The notes under the pieces were generated by a model. That model made no database searches, was not told where the DNA came from, and saw nothing but the letters and a program-made list of their open reading frames with translations. The position numbers and the translations under genes were made by a program. This document shows, piece by piece, positions 25,955-34,898 of a DNA stretch of 64,000 nt. Source of the DNA: an uncultured Flavobacteriales bacterium (GTDB taxonomy: Bacteria > Bacteroidota > Bacteroidia > Flavobacteriales_G > Salibacteraceae); contig CAKZKD010000018.1 in assembly GCA_937121175.1 (NCBI GenBank), forward strand, positions 1-64,000. Reading direction: 5' to 3'. Positions within the stretch are counted from its first letter, which is position 1; the number at the start of each line of letters is the position of its first letter.

Positions 25955-27121
25955 GTGAATAGAGCTAAAATAATACTCCCAGTAATTGTACTCTCCCAGT
26001 TTTGCTGCACATCGCTTTGGTTTGCTGGTAACGGTGTAGTAAACGACCTTGTAACAAACTTCAATCTTCAAGAAAATGCACTTGGCCACCTAACCTCAGC
26101 AGTTCAATTCGGATTTATTGTAGGCACATTAGTTTTTGCTATTCTGACAATTTCTGACCGATTTTCACCCTCAAAGGTATTTTTAACCTGTGCTCTACTC
26201 GGCTCACTATTTAATGCTGGAATAATATGGGATGGTAATACCTTATTTACTCTATTGGCCTTCAGAATACTTACAGGATTTTTCCTTGCAGGAATTTACC
26301 CCGTGGGCATGAAAATAGCCGCGGACCATTTTGACAAAGGACTCGGAAAATCACTTGGGTTTTTAGTCGGAGCATTAGTTGTTGGAACGGCATTCCCTCA
26401 TTTACTTAAAGAATTAACCGGAGGTGGACTTTGGAAATATGTGCTCCTTTCTACCTCATCACTTGCCGTTTTTGGTGGTTTACTCATGTTTATAATTGTT
26501 CCCGACGGACCCTACCGCAAACAGTCGCAAAATGTAAACTTCATCGCTTGTTTTAGTGTTTTTCGCCAACAAAACTTCCGCTCTGCTGCTTTCGGATATT
26601 TTGGACACATGTGGGAATTGTATGCCTTTTGGGCTTTTGTTCCTTTACTGCTAAAAGCATACAGTCTGCAACAGTCTGGAGTAAACTTTAATATCCCCTT
26701 ACTTTCATTTTTAATAATAGGAGTTGGCGGACTAGCTTGTTTGCTTAGTGGATATATGGCACAGATTATAGGAGCCAAACGAACAGCATTTTTAGCTTTA
26801 CTTCTATCTGGTATTTGCTGCATTGTTTCGCCATTTATGTTTGCAATTGAAAACGAAGTCTTTTTCGTTGGTTTTCTTGTGTTCTGGGGTGTGGTTGTTA
26901 TTGCAGATTCTCCTCTTTTCTCAACACTAGTTGCTCAAAATGTCACTCCTGAATTAAAAGGAACAGCGCTTACCATTGTAAATTGCATAGGCTTTTCGGT
27001 CACCATCATCAGTATTCAACTCCTAACGAGTCTAAGTGCATTTACCGATTCAAATTATATCTATAGCATTCTGGCAATAGGTCCTGTTTTCGGTTTGATT
27101 GCGTTGAGTGTAAGGCGATAA
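25955..27121 (+). CDS. MFS transporter
   Basis: Twelve predicted membrane helices run from about the GTG at 25955 onward. Typical MFS features are the loop after helix 2 (SDRFSPSKVFLTC) and the central cytoplasmic loop. The track places the start at a TTG (25856) inside the previous gene. The first 33 residues from there are not hydrophobic or family-like, so the GTG, giving about 388 aa, is the better choice. The substrate is unknown; it is not clearly in the CynX or NarK groups. It lies downstream of the MoaF-like gene and may share its transcript. Confidence 0.8.
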   Translation: MNRAKIILPVIVLSQFCCTSLWFAGNGVVNDLVTNFNLQENALGHLTSAVQFGFIVGTLVFAILTISDRFSPSKVFLTCALLGSLFNAGIIWDGNTLFTLLAFRILTGFFLAGIYPVGMKIAADHFDKGLGKSLGFLVGALVVGTAFPHLLKELTGGGLWKYVLLSTSSLAVFGGLLMFIIVPDGPYRKQSQNVNFIACFSVFRQQNFRSAAFGYFGHMWELYAFWAFVPLLLKAYSLQQSGVNFNIPLLSFLIIGVGGLACLLSGYMAQIIGAKRTAFLALLLSGICCIVSPFMFAIENEVFFVGFLVFWGVVVIADSPLFSTLVAQNVTPELKGTALTIVNCIGFSVTIISIQLLTSLSAFTDSNYIYSILAIGPVFGLIALSVRR

Positions 27122-27140
27122 ACTCAATTAATCTGCAAAA

Positions 27141-27197
27141 TTTGCGAATAACGTGTAACAACGTGTTACATTTGTATTGATATTTAACACGTTGTTA
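27141..27197 (+). promoter_or_regulatory. Promoter with two palindromic operator sites before the Fic gene
   Basis: TTTG at 27141, a 22-nt spacer and TACATTTG at 27167 form a Bacteroidota promoter. Palindrome 1 (TGTAACA-acg-TGTTACA, 27154-27170) overlaps the -7 box. Palindrome 2 (TAACA-cgt-TGTTA, 27185-27197) lies just downstream of the predicted transcript start and ends two bases before the ATG. Their centres are 29 bp apart, about three helical turns, so one dimer pair could occupy both. This looks like a repressor operator. The Fic protein's own C-terminal winged helix is the obvious candidate, by inference. Confidence 0.7.
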
Positions 27198-27198
27198 C

Positions 27199-28479
27199 AT
27201 GAAAATTGAGAAACCGCCATACTTCGAAGAACTTGAAATAGAAAACTATCTCGAATCTATCTTGGATAAAAACGTAAAACTATTCTTTCAAGAAGTTGAT
27301 AAACGGTATTTCTACTGGACAGAAATCAAACATCGACCAAACCAGCCGTACGCCTCACCACAACAAACATGGAAAATGCTAAAAGCTCACCGCTTAGTCC
27401 AAGCAAAGCAATTATTTCTTGGCAATCATCCATTTCACTTCTGCGTAACATCGTTCATTCAACAAGATCTACACAATTTTGACCTAAAGCTTATAGGCGG
27501 ATTGTATAAAGATTCCATTTCAACTCAAGAGCAACAGGAGTATTTAAAGAGTTCACTGCTTGAAGAAGCTATTGCATCTTCCCAAATAGAAGGTGCAGCA
27601 ACAACAACAGATGTCGCTAAAGAAATGATAAAATCGGGGCGAAAACCACGCAACGAATCCGAACAAATGATTATTAATAATTTCCGAGCAATACAAGAAA
27701 TTGAAAATCGATTGGATGAAGATATGTCTGTGAACCTTATTCTTGACATACACGAAATCATGACCGTAAAAACTGGTGCAGCGAAGTATGCTGGTGAGTT
27801 TCGCAATCACCCGATTTACGTAAAAGACCACATTGATGGAGAAATTGCGTTTACCGCTCCAGATTCTAGTGAGATAAATCCTTTAATAGAAGACCTGCTC
27901 AACTTTATCAACCGGGAAGATGAGTTTTATCACCCCATAATAAAGGCTTCTATTCTGCATTTTATGATAGGATACATCCACCCTTTTGGAGATGGAAACG
28001 GAAGAACAGCGCGGGCCTTGTTCTATTGGTATCTTATTAAAAAGGGTTATTCTCTCTTGAAACATATCTCTATTTCACGAGCCATATTAGATTCACGAAC
28101 CAGTTACGATAAAGCGTTTTTGAAAACCGAAAATGACAATAACGACCTCACCTACTTCATCATGTACTCCATGAAAAGCCTTCGTGTAGCGTTACAAAGC
28201 TTAGTAACTTACCGTGATAAAAAACGAGAAGAAAAGCAAAAAGCGGCTGAAATAAGTTACGAACTCACTCTAAAAGGCTTCAACAAACGACAAGCAGATT
28301 TATTGGGTTATTTATCAGTGAAACCGGAAGCTACCGTAACAGTTCCCATATACTCGGAACGAAATGGAATAGTTCGCCAAACTGCAACTCGAGATTTAGC
28401 GGAATTGGTAAAAAAGGGAATGTTGAGAAAGCAGAAAGTTGGAAAGACGGTGGTTTATGAGCTGGTTGATAACACTTGA
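27199..28479 (+). CDS. Fic family AMP-transferase-like protein with C-terminal winged helix
   Basis: The Fic core motif HPFGDGNGR is at residues 261-269, with the catalytic His and the phosphate-binding DGNGR. The inhibitory motif SSQIEG (Ser127-Gly132, [S/T]xxxE[G/N]) is N-terminal, so this is a class II Fic enzyme that is normally held off by its own helix. The last ~70 residues look like a winged helix (TATRDLAELVKKGMLRKQK). Fic enzymes usually add AMP to a target protein. The target is unknown. There is no separate antitoxin gene. It converges with the ApeA-like defence gene. Confidence 0.9.
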   Translation: MKIEKPPYFEELEIENYLESILDKNVKLFFQEVDKRYFYWTEIKHRPNQPYASPQQTWKMLKAHRLVQAKQLFLGNHPFHFCVTSFIQQDLHNFDLKLIGGLYKDSISTQEQQEYLKSSLLEEAIASSQIEGAATTTDVAKEMIKSGRKPRNESEQMIINNFRAIQEIENRLDEDMSVNLILDIHEIMTVKTGAAKYAGEFRNHPIYVKDHIDGEIAFTAPDSSEINPLIEDLLNFINREDEFYHPIIKASILHFMIGYIHPFGDGNGRTARALFYWYLIKKGYSLLKHISISRAILDSRTSYDKAFLKTENDNNDLTYFIMYSMKSLRVALQSLVTYRDKKREEKQKAAEISYELTLKGFNKRQADLLGYLSVKPEATVTVPIYSERNGIVRQTATRDLAELVKKGMLRKQKVGKTVVYELVDNT

Positions 28480-28602
28480 GTAGTTGAATTTATTAAATAA
28501 ACAGAATATTGTAAGCCAGAGTTTAATAGCTTCGAAGTTAGTTGCAAAAAACCTTAGACATTTTGGTTTTAAATAATTTGATGTTTCAAAATCACATCGT
28601 TT

Positions 28603-29919
28603 CTACTTACAACTCATCAGTTTCTTGTAATTATTAACACCCAACAGTGATTTTATCCTTGAATTGGCTTGAGCAAGAAGACTATTCTCATGTTCTGATA
28701 GTCCTATTTTTTTTAATATCTCAATTCGCAAAACAAATTCAAGGGTTCGTCCATAAACCAATAAATCGAAATCATTTAAATGTTTTAAATGCTCTCCATT
28801 ATGAGCTATTTCATTTCGAGTCCTTTTGACCTTTATTAAAAAATCTTCAATTGAATAATCAATGACTTCTTTCAATATTACTTCAATTTGTGGGCTGAAA
28901 TCATTCAACCTTGTTATCAGATTCGGTTGTTTCCAAAAACTTGATTCTTTCCTGAACCATGCGAACAGCTCAGGGTCTTTTATCAATCCTTTAATCTTAT
29001 TGCGTTTCTCAACCCTTTCCGCATCAATTACCTGTTTTTTATAAAACCTATGAAAACTTTCAAGACCAACACATGCGTTAAGGAATCTAGCACGATTCGA
29101 TAGTCCCAAGTTATAGAGCTTTTCAAGAGATAAATCTATAATAACTGTCAACTTATCATCTTTGAACCATTCGTAAAAAACAGTTTTAATTTCCTTCTCA
29201 ATTTTATTGAATCTTATATCAAAATTTCTAGGAAAGAGTCTCTCGTCTAGGTTGTTTTTTAACCAGATGTAATCAAAATGGGTACTATGTAAATTGAAAA
29301 AAGTTATGTTTTCATGTTCAGAGTTTTGATTAGTTAAAAAAAGAATTAACCCCTTTAAAGCTTTGGAGATTTTTAAATAATCATCTAAAGGTTCCTGGTC
29401 TTCTGACTCTATTTCAATTTGTACTTGCCTCTCTACCAAAAGAGAATTAAAACTGGATTGTTTCACATAATTAATAATGATCGAGACGCTAAACACTCCA
29501 AGAGTAAAATCGACAATAGTTTCCTTTTCAGGAATGTCAACCGGTTTTCCTCTAGTGATATTTAAAAAATTCTTAGATGTAATCCAATTATCTAATGCCT
29601 TATTCGAGATAAGCATTTTTTTAAACCTAATCTCTTCAAGAGTTTTCGCTTGCAAGTACCTAATACATCTTTCTACCCTGATTTCACCGGAAAACCCTCC
29701 TTCTCCACTTGACCAAAATCAAATAGAACAATTTATAAATGTAACGTTACCGTAACCAGTAAAAATTCCGAATAATATCGGCCAATCTTCAATCAAACCT
29801 CTTTTATCTAGGCCCGTTTCTATATAAATTTCATCAGAATTGACCACAAGCCAAGCGCTTTCAAAGCACTTAGTTGTCTTTGGAATATATACTGTCCCAA
29901 AATAGCGATCGTTTCTCAT
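28603..29919 (-). pseudogene. ApeA-like HEPN defence gene with one in-frame TGA
   Basis: The track shows two ORFs (29719-29919 and 28603-29655). They are one frame separated by a single TGA at 29719-29721, and the codons just after the stop (FWSSGEGGFSGEIRVERC) are coding-like. The N-terminal part (FGTVYIP..., then ILFGIFTGYGNVTF) resembles the ApeA N-domain. The C-terminal part is a HEPN domain with RNEIAH (R-x4-H) at about residues 368-373 of 437. ApeA is an abortive-infection defence protein, and the HEPN site is the RNase centre. It starts six bases after the purC stop. It may be dead, suppressed by read-through, or restarted from a downstream TTG. Confidence 0.6.
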
Positions 29920-29925
29920 TAACTA

Positions 29926-30870
29926 TTACTTCAACCAACCCAACACATTCCCCTCAACCCTATTCTCAATACCCGAAATATCGCCCTTAACAAAAGGCTT
30001 ACCTGTAATATTCTCGAATAACTCGATATAACGGTCAGAAACGAGCGTTACAAACTCGTCTGGCATATAGGGCATAGTTTGCCCTTCAAGGCCCTGAAAA
30101 CCATTCTCCATGAGCCACTCGCGTACAAATTCTTTAGAGAGTTGCTTTTGCTTTTCACCTTTGGCTTGTCTTTCGGCATATCCATCCGCATAAAAATATC
30201 GACTAGAGTCTGGTGTATGAATCTCGTCAATCAACCGAATAGCACCCTCTGCATCTCGACCAAATTCGTATTTTGTATCTACCAAAATCAAATCGCGAGC
30301 TGCGGCTAGCTCTGTTCCCCGATGAAACAGCTTGCGGGTATAATCTTCTAATTGTACATAGTCCGATTCCGATATAATGCCTTGTTTTATAATCTCTTCT
30401 CGAGAAATATCCTCGTCATGCCCCTCTTCTGCTTTAGTGGCTGGTGTTATTATCGGTTCCGGGAACTTATCGTTCTCCTCCATTCCGTCTGGCATTGGCA
30501 CGCCACACAACATGCGCTTTCCGGTTTTGTATTCGCGCCATGCGTGTCCTGCCAAGTATCCACGAATCACCATTTCAATCGGAAATACTTTGCAGGTTTT
30601 TCCAACCGTAACGCTAGGGTCTGGCGTTGCTAATTTCCAATTCGGAACAATATCAGAAGTAGCATCCAGCATCAATTCGGCAATTTGGTTCAGTACCTGC
30701 CCTTTATAAGGAATCCCTTTTGGCAAAATGTAATCGAAGGCAGAAATACGGTCGCTGGCCACCATGACCACCAAATCGTTCTCTAGTGTGTACACTTCGC
30801 GTACCTTGCCTTTGTAGTGATTCAGCTGTCCTGGGAAATTAAAATTGGTAGTACCGAGTGTATTACTCAT
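29926..30870 (-). CDS. purC: Phosphoribosylaminoimidazole-succinocarboxamide synthase
   Basis: SAICAR synthetase joins aspartate to CAIR in purine synthesis. It shows the typical N-terminal start ([30 protein letters not shown]), the [17 protein letters not shown] region and [26 protein letters not shown]. At 314 aa it has the longer form common in Bacteroidota and eukaryote-like enzymes. The ApeA-like gene follows with a 6-bp gap, so the two may be translated together. A REP-like element lies upstream, between purC and phoH. Confidence 0.95.
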   Translation of the reverse strand: MSNTLGTTNFNFPGQLNHYKGKVREVYTLENDLVVMVASDRISAFDYILPKGIPYKGQVLNQIAELMLDATSDIVPNWKLATPDPSVTVGKTCKVFPIEMVIRGYLAGHAWREYKTGKRMLCGVPMPDGMEENDKFPEPIITPATKAEEGHDEDISREEIIKQGIISESDYVQLEDYTRKLFHRGTELAAARDLILVDTKYEFGRDAEGAIRLIDEIHTPDSSRYFYADGYAERQAKGEKQKQLSKEFVREWLMENGFQGLEGQTMPYMPDEFVTLVSDRYIELFENITGKPFVKGDISGIENRVEGNVLGWLK

Positions 30871-30896
30871 TGTTGTTTGTTTTTGTAATTAACTAC

Positions 30897-30962
30897 CGTC
30901 ATTCCCAGCTTGACTGGGAATCTAAGTTCCGAAACTAGATTCCCGATTTCTCGGGAATGACG
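30897..30962. repeat. REP-like element, copy 2 (paired hairpins)
   Basis: CGTCATTCCC at the left and GGGAATGACG at the right form a 10-bp terminal inverted repeat of a 66-bp unit. Inside are two smaller hairpins (attcccag / ctgggaat and attcccga / tcgggaat). It resembles a bipartite REP/BIME as mobilised by RAYT transposases. No RAYT gene is in the window. Confidence 0.75.
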
Positions 30963-31036
30963 TTGAGAAATAATGAAACGTTGAAACAAGTTCAGCATGA
31001 GGACATCAGAACATGGGAGACGAATGGACATCCAGA

Positions 31037-32005
31037 TCATTTTTTCGCCGATTTATCTTCCGGTTTATCTTCAAATTTTTGGTAGCGGTCAATGATCTTG
31101 CGCACCAATCGGTGACGAATTACATCTGTACCTTTCATGTGGATGAATGCAATGCCTTCTACCCCTTCCAAATAATTCGTTGCCTGTATCAAACCACTCT
31201 TTTGTTTGGGTGGTAAATCCACTTGACTCATGTCTCCGGTAATCAGGAATTTAGCCGACTTACCCATTCGGGTTAAGAACATTTTCAACTGGCTTTCTGT
31301 AGCATTTTGAGCTTCATCCAGTATTACAAACGCTTTATCTAACGTACGGCCACGCATAAAAGCAAGTGGCGCAATTTGTATAACACCTTTATCTACAAAA
31401 TCATTCAATTTTTCGGATGGAATCATGTCTCGAAGCGCGTCATACAATGGCTGTAAGTACGGGTCCAGCTTCTCTTTCAAGTCTCCCGGAAGGAAGCCTA
31501 AATTTTCACCAGCCTCAACTGCAGGGCGGGTAAGGATTATCTTTTTTACTTCCCTATCTTTTAAAGCCCTTACCGCCAATGCAACCGCGGTGTAGGTTTT
31601 GCCAGTTCCGGCCGGCCCGAGAGCAAACATCATATCGTTGCTGGTGATTTGCTTCACCATTTCTAACTGATTTGGCGTTCTAGCTTTTATCTGCTCGCCG
31701 TGTACACCGTGCAGAATGACCGCATTGTCAAATTCATCAGGTTTTTGTCCGCCCTCTTCCGCAATCATCGCTTCAATGTCTTTGGGATGCAGTTGATTGT
31801 ATTTCTGGTAAAACTTATACATGTTGTGTACAATTAGTTCCAGACGATCCATTTCGGTATCGCTACCCATTACCTTGATGGAATTACCGCGTGCGATTAT
31901 TTTAAGCTTCGGAAAATAGGATTTCAGTAAATCTATATTGCTGTTCTCGGCCCCGAAAATCTCAACGGGATTTACAGCTTCAAATTCAATAACTCTTTCT
32001 TGCAA
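31037..32005 (-). CDS. PhoH-like ATPase
   Basis: The PhoH domain (about 110-310) has a Walker A site GPAGTGKTYTAVALAV, a Walker B-like VILDEAQNAT and a sensor segment (LITGDMSQVDLPP). The N-terminal ~100 residues are the usual PhoH-family cap (MQERVIEFEAVNPVEIFG). PhoH is a widespread ATPase with a probable role in RNA metabolism or stress; the exact function is not settled. It is transcribed alone or with purC, whose start lies 166 bp downstream. Confidence 0.93.
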   Translation of the reverse strand: MQERVIEFEAVNPVEIFGAENSNIDLLKSYFPKLKIIARGNSIKVMGSDTEMDRLELIVHNMYKFYQKYNQLHPKDIEAMIAEEGGQKPDEFDNAVILHGVHGEQIKARTPNQLEMVKQITSNDMMFALGPAGTGKTYTAVALAVRALKDREVKKIILTRPAVEAGENLGFLPGDLKEKLDPYLQPLYDALRDMIPSEKLNDFVDKGVIQIAPLAFMRGRTLDKAFVILDEAQNATESQLKMFLTRMGKSAKFLITGDMSQVDLPPKQKSGLIQATNYLEGVEGIAFIHMKGTDVIRHRLVRKIIDRYQKFEDKPEDKSAKK

Positions 32006-32091
32006 ATATTCTGATTATATGTATTTTACAATAATTACCTCAACAATCAATTAAACATTTAAAAACGTCAAAAAATGGCGAGGCAATTGTT

Positions 32092-32099
32092 TACTTTTG
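32092..32099 (+). promoter_or_regulatory. -7 box TACTTTTG for the SAM hydrolase gene
   Basis: TACTTTTG followed by CG lies 46 bp before the ATG at 32146. No good -33 TTG is at the right distance. Confidence 0.45.
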
Positions 32100-32145
32100 C
32101 GCCCTAACAAAGATATTTAAACTTAAGGTATTTACCAGTAATTTC

Positions 32146-32961
32146 ATGGCAATCGTTACACTCACAACGGACTTTGGACACAAAGATTATTACACCGCCG
32201 CTGTTCGAGGAACACTCTTCTCCATGTTTCCAGAAATTCACATCGAAGACATTAGTCATGGAATCAGTAAATACAACATTCTCCAAGCTGCATTTGTAAT
32301 TAAAAACGCCTACCAACACTTCCCGAAAGGAAGTATCCACATTATTGGCGTTATGACCCATACTCGTGGTGAAATTTCTGAAGGCGACAAAGTTTTAGAC
32401 GCAATAGACCATGTAGCCTTAGAATACGACGGGCATTATTTTATAGGCGCTGACAACGGTATGTTTAGCTACTTACTTGATTTTGCTCCCGATAAAATAA
32501 TCACCCTTAAAATTCAAAAAGATACTGCACAAGAGTCTTTTCCTACAAAAGATGTATTCTGTAAAGCCGCTGCGCATCTAGCCCGAGGCGGAACGCTAGA
32601 GGTACTAGGCTCACCCAGGAATTCATTAAACCAAGGAGGCATAATTCAAGCATTTGCCGAGGGCGGAAACATTCGAGGAGAAGTAATTTACGTTGATGAT
32701 TACGGAAACGCAATTACCAACATAACCGAAACTCTATTCAACCAAACCAGCAAAAGCAGGAGTTTTACCATTTCAACAAAACTCAGTGGCTACAACATCC
32801 GCCGACTCACCGAAAATTACCATGAAACCAAAGAAGGTGAGCGACTTGCACTGTTTAACTCTTCTGGCTACCTGGAGATTGCAATGAACCTAGGTCACTC
32901 CTCTAACCTAATGGGACTAAAAGTAAACGATGTTGTACGTGTGGAATTCAAAGACGAATGA
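32146..32961 (+). CDS. SAM hydroxide adenosyltransferase (DUF62)
   Basis: This 271-aa enzyme starts with the conserved LTTDFGHKDYYTAAVRG, which carries the Asp that holds SAM's ribose. It also has YFIGADNGMFSYL and the C-domain block VYVDDYGNAITNI. Members of this family hydrolyse SAM to adenosine and methionine. The halogenase relatives (chlorinase and fluorinase) have extra loops; the 20-residue insertion of the fluorinase is not seen, so hydrolysis is more likely. The stop overlaps the next ATG by four bases. Confidence 0.92.
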   Translation: MAIVTLTTDFGHKDYYTAAVRGTLFSMFPEIHIEDISHGISKYNILQAAFVIKNAYQHFPKGSIHIIGVMTHTRGEISEGDKVLDAIDHVALEYDGHYFIGADNGMFSYLLDFAPDKIITLKIQKDTAQESFPTKDVFCKAAAHLARGGTLEVLGSPRNSLNQGGIIQAFAEGGNIRGEVIYVDDYGNAITNITETLFNQTSKSRSFTISTKLSGYNIRRLTENYHETKEGERLALFNSSGYLEIAMNLGHSSNLMGLKVNDVVRVEFKDE

Positions 32962-33254
32962 TAACCCGAATTGTAAAAATGACTTTTCGTGAAGACGCGA
33001 TTGACAGCTTTAAAGCGCTCTTCCAAGAACACAAGGAGGCAATTGCTAACCAACCTGGATGCGAGAAATTATCTTTGTTACAAGATGTAAACAATCCCGC
33101 CATATTCATGACCTACAGCTGGTGGAACTCAACCGACGAACTCAACAATTACCGACACTCAGAAACCTTCGGAATAGTTTGGCCTGCAACAAAAAAACTC
33201 TTCGCCGAAAAACCGGAAGCTTGGAGCGTTAACGAAGTTGTTCAGGTGAAGTAA
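32958..33254 (+). CDS. Small antibiotic-biosynthesis-monooxygenase (ABM) family protein
   Basis: The 98-aa protein has the dimeric alpha/beta barrel signature RIVKMTFREDAIDSFKALFQEH with NQPGCEKLSLLQDVNNPAIFMTYSWWNS. ABM enzymes act on quinols and similar compounds without a metal. Many are uncharacterised and serve as small oxygenases or chaperones. The gene begins with ATGA overlapping the SAM hydrolase stop. Confidence 0.8.
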   Translation: MITRIVKMTFREDAIDSFKALFQEHKEAIANQPGCEKLSLLQDVNNPAIFMTYSWWNSTDELNNYRHSETFGIVWPATKKLFAEKPEAWSVNEVVQVK

Positions 33255-33428
33255 TAATTCAATGTTCAATGGGGCAATTACCAATTTTCAATGCTTTAAT
33301 TATCAATTAAGTACAGAAATAAACAGCACCCTAACGACCTTGAATCAAGCTTAAAACAATGAAATAATAACTAAAATCCACCTGTCCATAGAACTACCCA
33401 AATCTCAATTAAAAACTCAGCATTCAAA

Positions 33429-33518
33429 ATTGAGAATTGAGATTTGAGAATTGCGATTTGAGATTTGAGAATTGAGAATTGAGAATTGAGAATTGAGAAT
33501 TGAGAATTGAGAATTGAA
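33429..33518. repeat. Heptamer tandem repeat (ATTGAGA)n
   Basis: About 13 copies of a 7-bp unit, mostly ATTGAGA with a few TTTGAGA and one TTGCGA-type variant, lie in a row. It has the same period as the TACGTGA array but a different sequence. Copies on the right side are perfect and those on the left are degenerate, so expansion was recent on the right. Confidence 0.92.
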
Positions 33519-33560
33519 TTAAAGTAATCCAGCTACCAAATTTCGAACAAAACATAAACT

Positions 33561-33568
33561 TACGTTTG
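33561..33568 (+). promoter_or_regulatory. Leaderless-type promoter box, TACGTTTG-N4-ATG
   Basis: TACGTTTG is followed by CGAC and the ATG at 33573, the same geometry as at 15665, 50718, 57763 and 63404. A TTTCG about 17 bp upstream is a weak -33 candidate. Confidence 0.55.
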
Positions 33569-33572
33569 CGAC

Positions 33573-34880
33573 ATGCTTAAAGAGCTACTCTCAGCTAAAA
33601 TATTATCTCAATTAATCCTTACTCTTGGCGGATATTTGCTATTAGCAGCAGTTATTCCTAGAACAGACTTCACCTCCTTTATTGCCATATACACACTCCT
33701 ATTTTTTGGATATTTACTACTCATTCGAGCAAAACTCAACCTTGCCAGCATTTTCACCATTGGATTAGCCTCTCGATTAATATTCCTTTCATGTACGCCC
33801 AGCCTGAGCGATGACGTGTATAGATTCCTTTGGGATGGGCGGCTTTGGACACAAGGCGTAAATCCCTTCCAATATATTCCACAATACTTTATAGACAACC
33901 CAAACAACCTAAAAGGCTTAGAAGAATTGTACCCTCACCTCAACTCAAAACAATACTTCGCCATTTACCCACCTATCAATCAATTTATCTTTGGAATCAC
34001 CGCCCTACTTGTCCCGGCAGGATTTTTTAAAGCACAACTAACCCTAAAGCTCATTTTGATTGCAGGTGAATTACTACTCTTTCGTTATGGAGTTAAATTA
34101 CTCAAAACCCATAATCTCAATCCAGGGCTCATAGGCCTTTATTTCCTGAATCCGCTTGTGATCATTGAAATAACAGGAAACCTACATTTTGAAGGACTTA
34201 TGTCAACATTCGTACTTGCTAGTTTTTATTATTTAAAAACCAATCGCTGGGCCTTATCCTCAATAGCATTTGCTTTCGCTATTTGCACGAAGCTCTTACC
34301 GATACTTTACCTACCGCTTTTACTTCCAATTTTAGGACTCTCAAAAACCATCAAATACAATGTACTTACATTAACCGTTTGCGCCCTTTTATTTCTTCCA
34401 TTCCTAAATCTGGAACTCGCCATGAACATGTTAAATAGCATCGACCTATACTACCAAAGCTTTAAATTTAACTCATTTATATACAGTGTATTGCTGGATT
34501 TACTTGGAGAAGAAAGTAAAGTCTGGATTGGACTTATTTTAGCCTTAATTCCTGCCCTTTTTATATTACGCTTAGCATTCAAAAAAGGAGACTACAAAAG
34601 CGTTATTGAACGAAGCTTTGGAGCGCACACCTTGTACTACATATTCTCAGCGGTAGTACACCCATGGTACCTAGTCACACTACTTGCACTAAACACTATC
34701 CTACAGCATAAATTCATAATCATTTGGAGTTACCTCATAGGACTCTCTTACTTCACGTATCGAACCTTACCGTACGAGGAAAGTTCTTTTGTAATTGCCA
34801 TTCAGTACTTAGTAGTGCTAATCTGGGCCGCGATAGAATACTCGAAACAGAAAAACCAATCAAAACTTGCTACTGCTTAA
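33573..34880 (+). CDS. GT-C fold polyprenol-linked glycosyltransferase (GT87-like)
   Basis: The 435-aa membrane enzyme has about ten hydrophobic helices. The first periplasmic loop carries LSDDVYRFLWDGRLWTQGVNPF, the acidic catalytic loop typical of GT-C mannosyl and glucosyltransferases that use dolichol or polyprenol phosphates. YAIYPPINQF is also typical. The sugar and acceptor are unknown, but cell-envelope glycans are likely. nhaC begins 18 bp after its stop. Confidence 0.8.
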   Translation: MLKELLSAKILSQLILTLGGYLLLAAVIPRTDFTSFIAIYTLLFFGYLLLIRAKLNLASIFTIGLASRLIFLSCTPSLSDDVYRFLWDGRLWTQGVNPFQYIPQYFIDNPNNLKGLEELYPHLNSKQYFAIYPPINQFIFGITALLVPAGFFKAQLTLKLILIAGELLLFRYGVKLLKTHNLNPGLIGLYFLNPLVIIEITGNLHFEGLMSTFVLASFYYLKTNRWALSSIAFAFAICTKLLPILYLPLLLPILGLSKTIKYNVLTLTVCALLFLPFLNLELAMNMLNSIDLYYQSFKFNSFIYSVLLDLLGEESKVWIGLILALIPALFILRLAFKKGDYKSVIERSFGAHTLYYIFSAVVHPWYLVTLLALNTILQHKFIIIWSYLIGLSYFTYRTLPYEESSFVIAIQYLVVLIWAAIEYSKQKNQSKLATA

Positions 34881-34882
34881 CC

Positions 34883-34890
34883 TATATTTG
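34883..34890 (+). promoter_or_regulatory. -7 box TATATTTG before nhaC
   Basis: TATATTTG ends 8 bp before the nhaC ATG at 34899, so the predicted leader is only a few bases. It lies between two adjacent genes and may give nhaC its own expression. Confidence 0.4.
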
Positions 34891-34898
34891 AAGCAAGT

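Larger units (their letters stand above)
33255..33572 (+). other. Intergenic stretch holding the GAGAATT repeat
   Basis: This gap holds a degenerate AT-rich segment with repeats of 'ttcaat', then the heptamer array at 33429-33518, then the promoter of the glycosyltransferase gene. No ORF or RNA was recognised. Confidence 0.6.

Noticed and set aside
29719-29721. TGA decoded as selenocysteine
   Set aside because: No SECIS-like hairpin is obvious after the TGA, no selenocysteine genes are in the window, and the position is not a redox site in the ApeA-like family. A nonsense change is simpler.
30048-30709. ORFs of 60-110 aa over purC
   Set aside because: They are shadows within the well-supported purC gene.
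33429-33518. CRISPR array
   Set aside because: The units are 7 bp and contiguous, with no spacers and no cas genes in the window.
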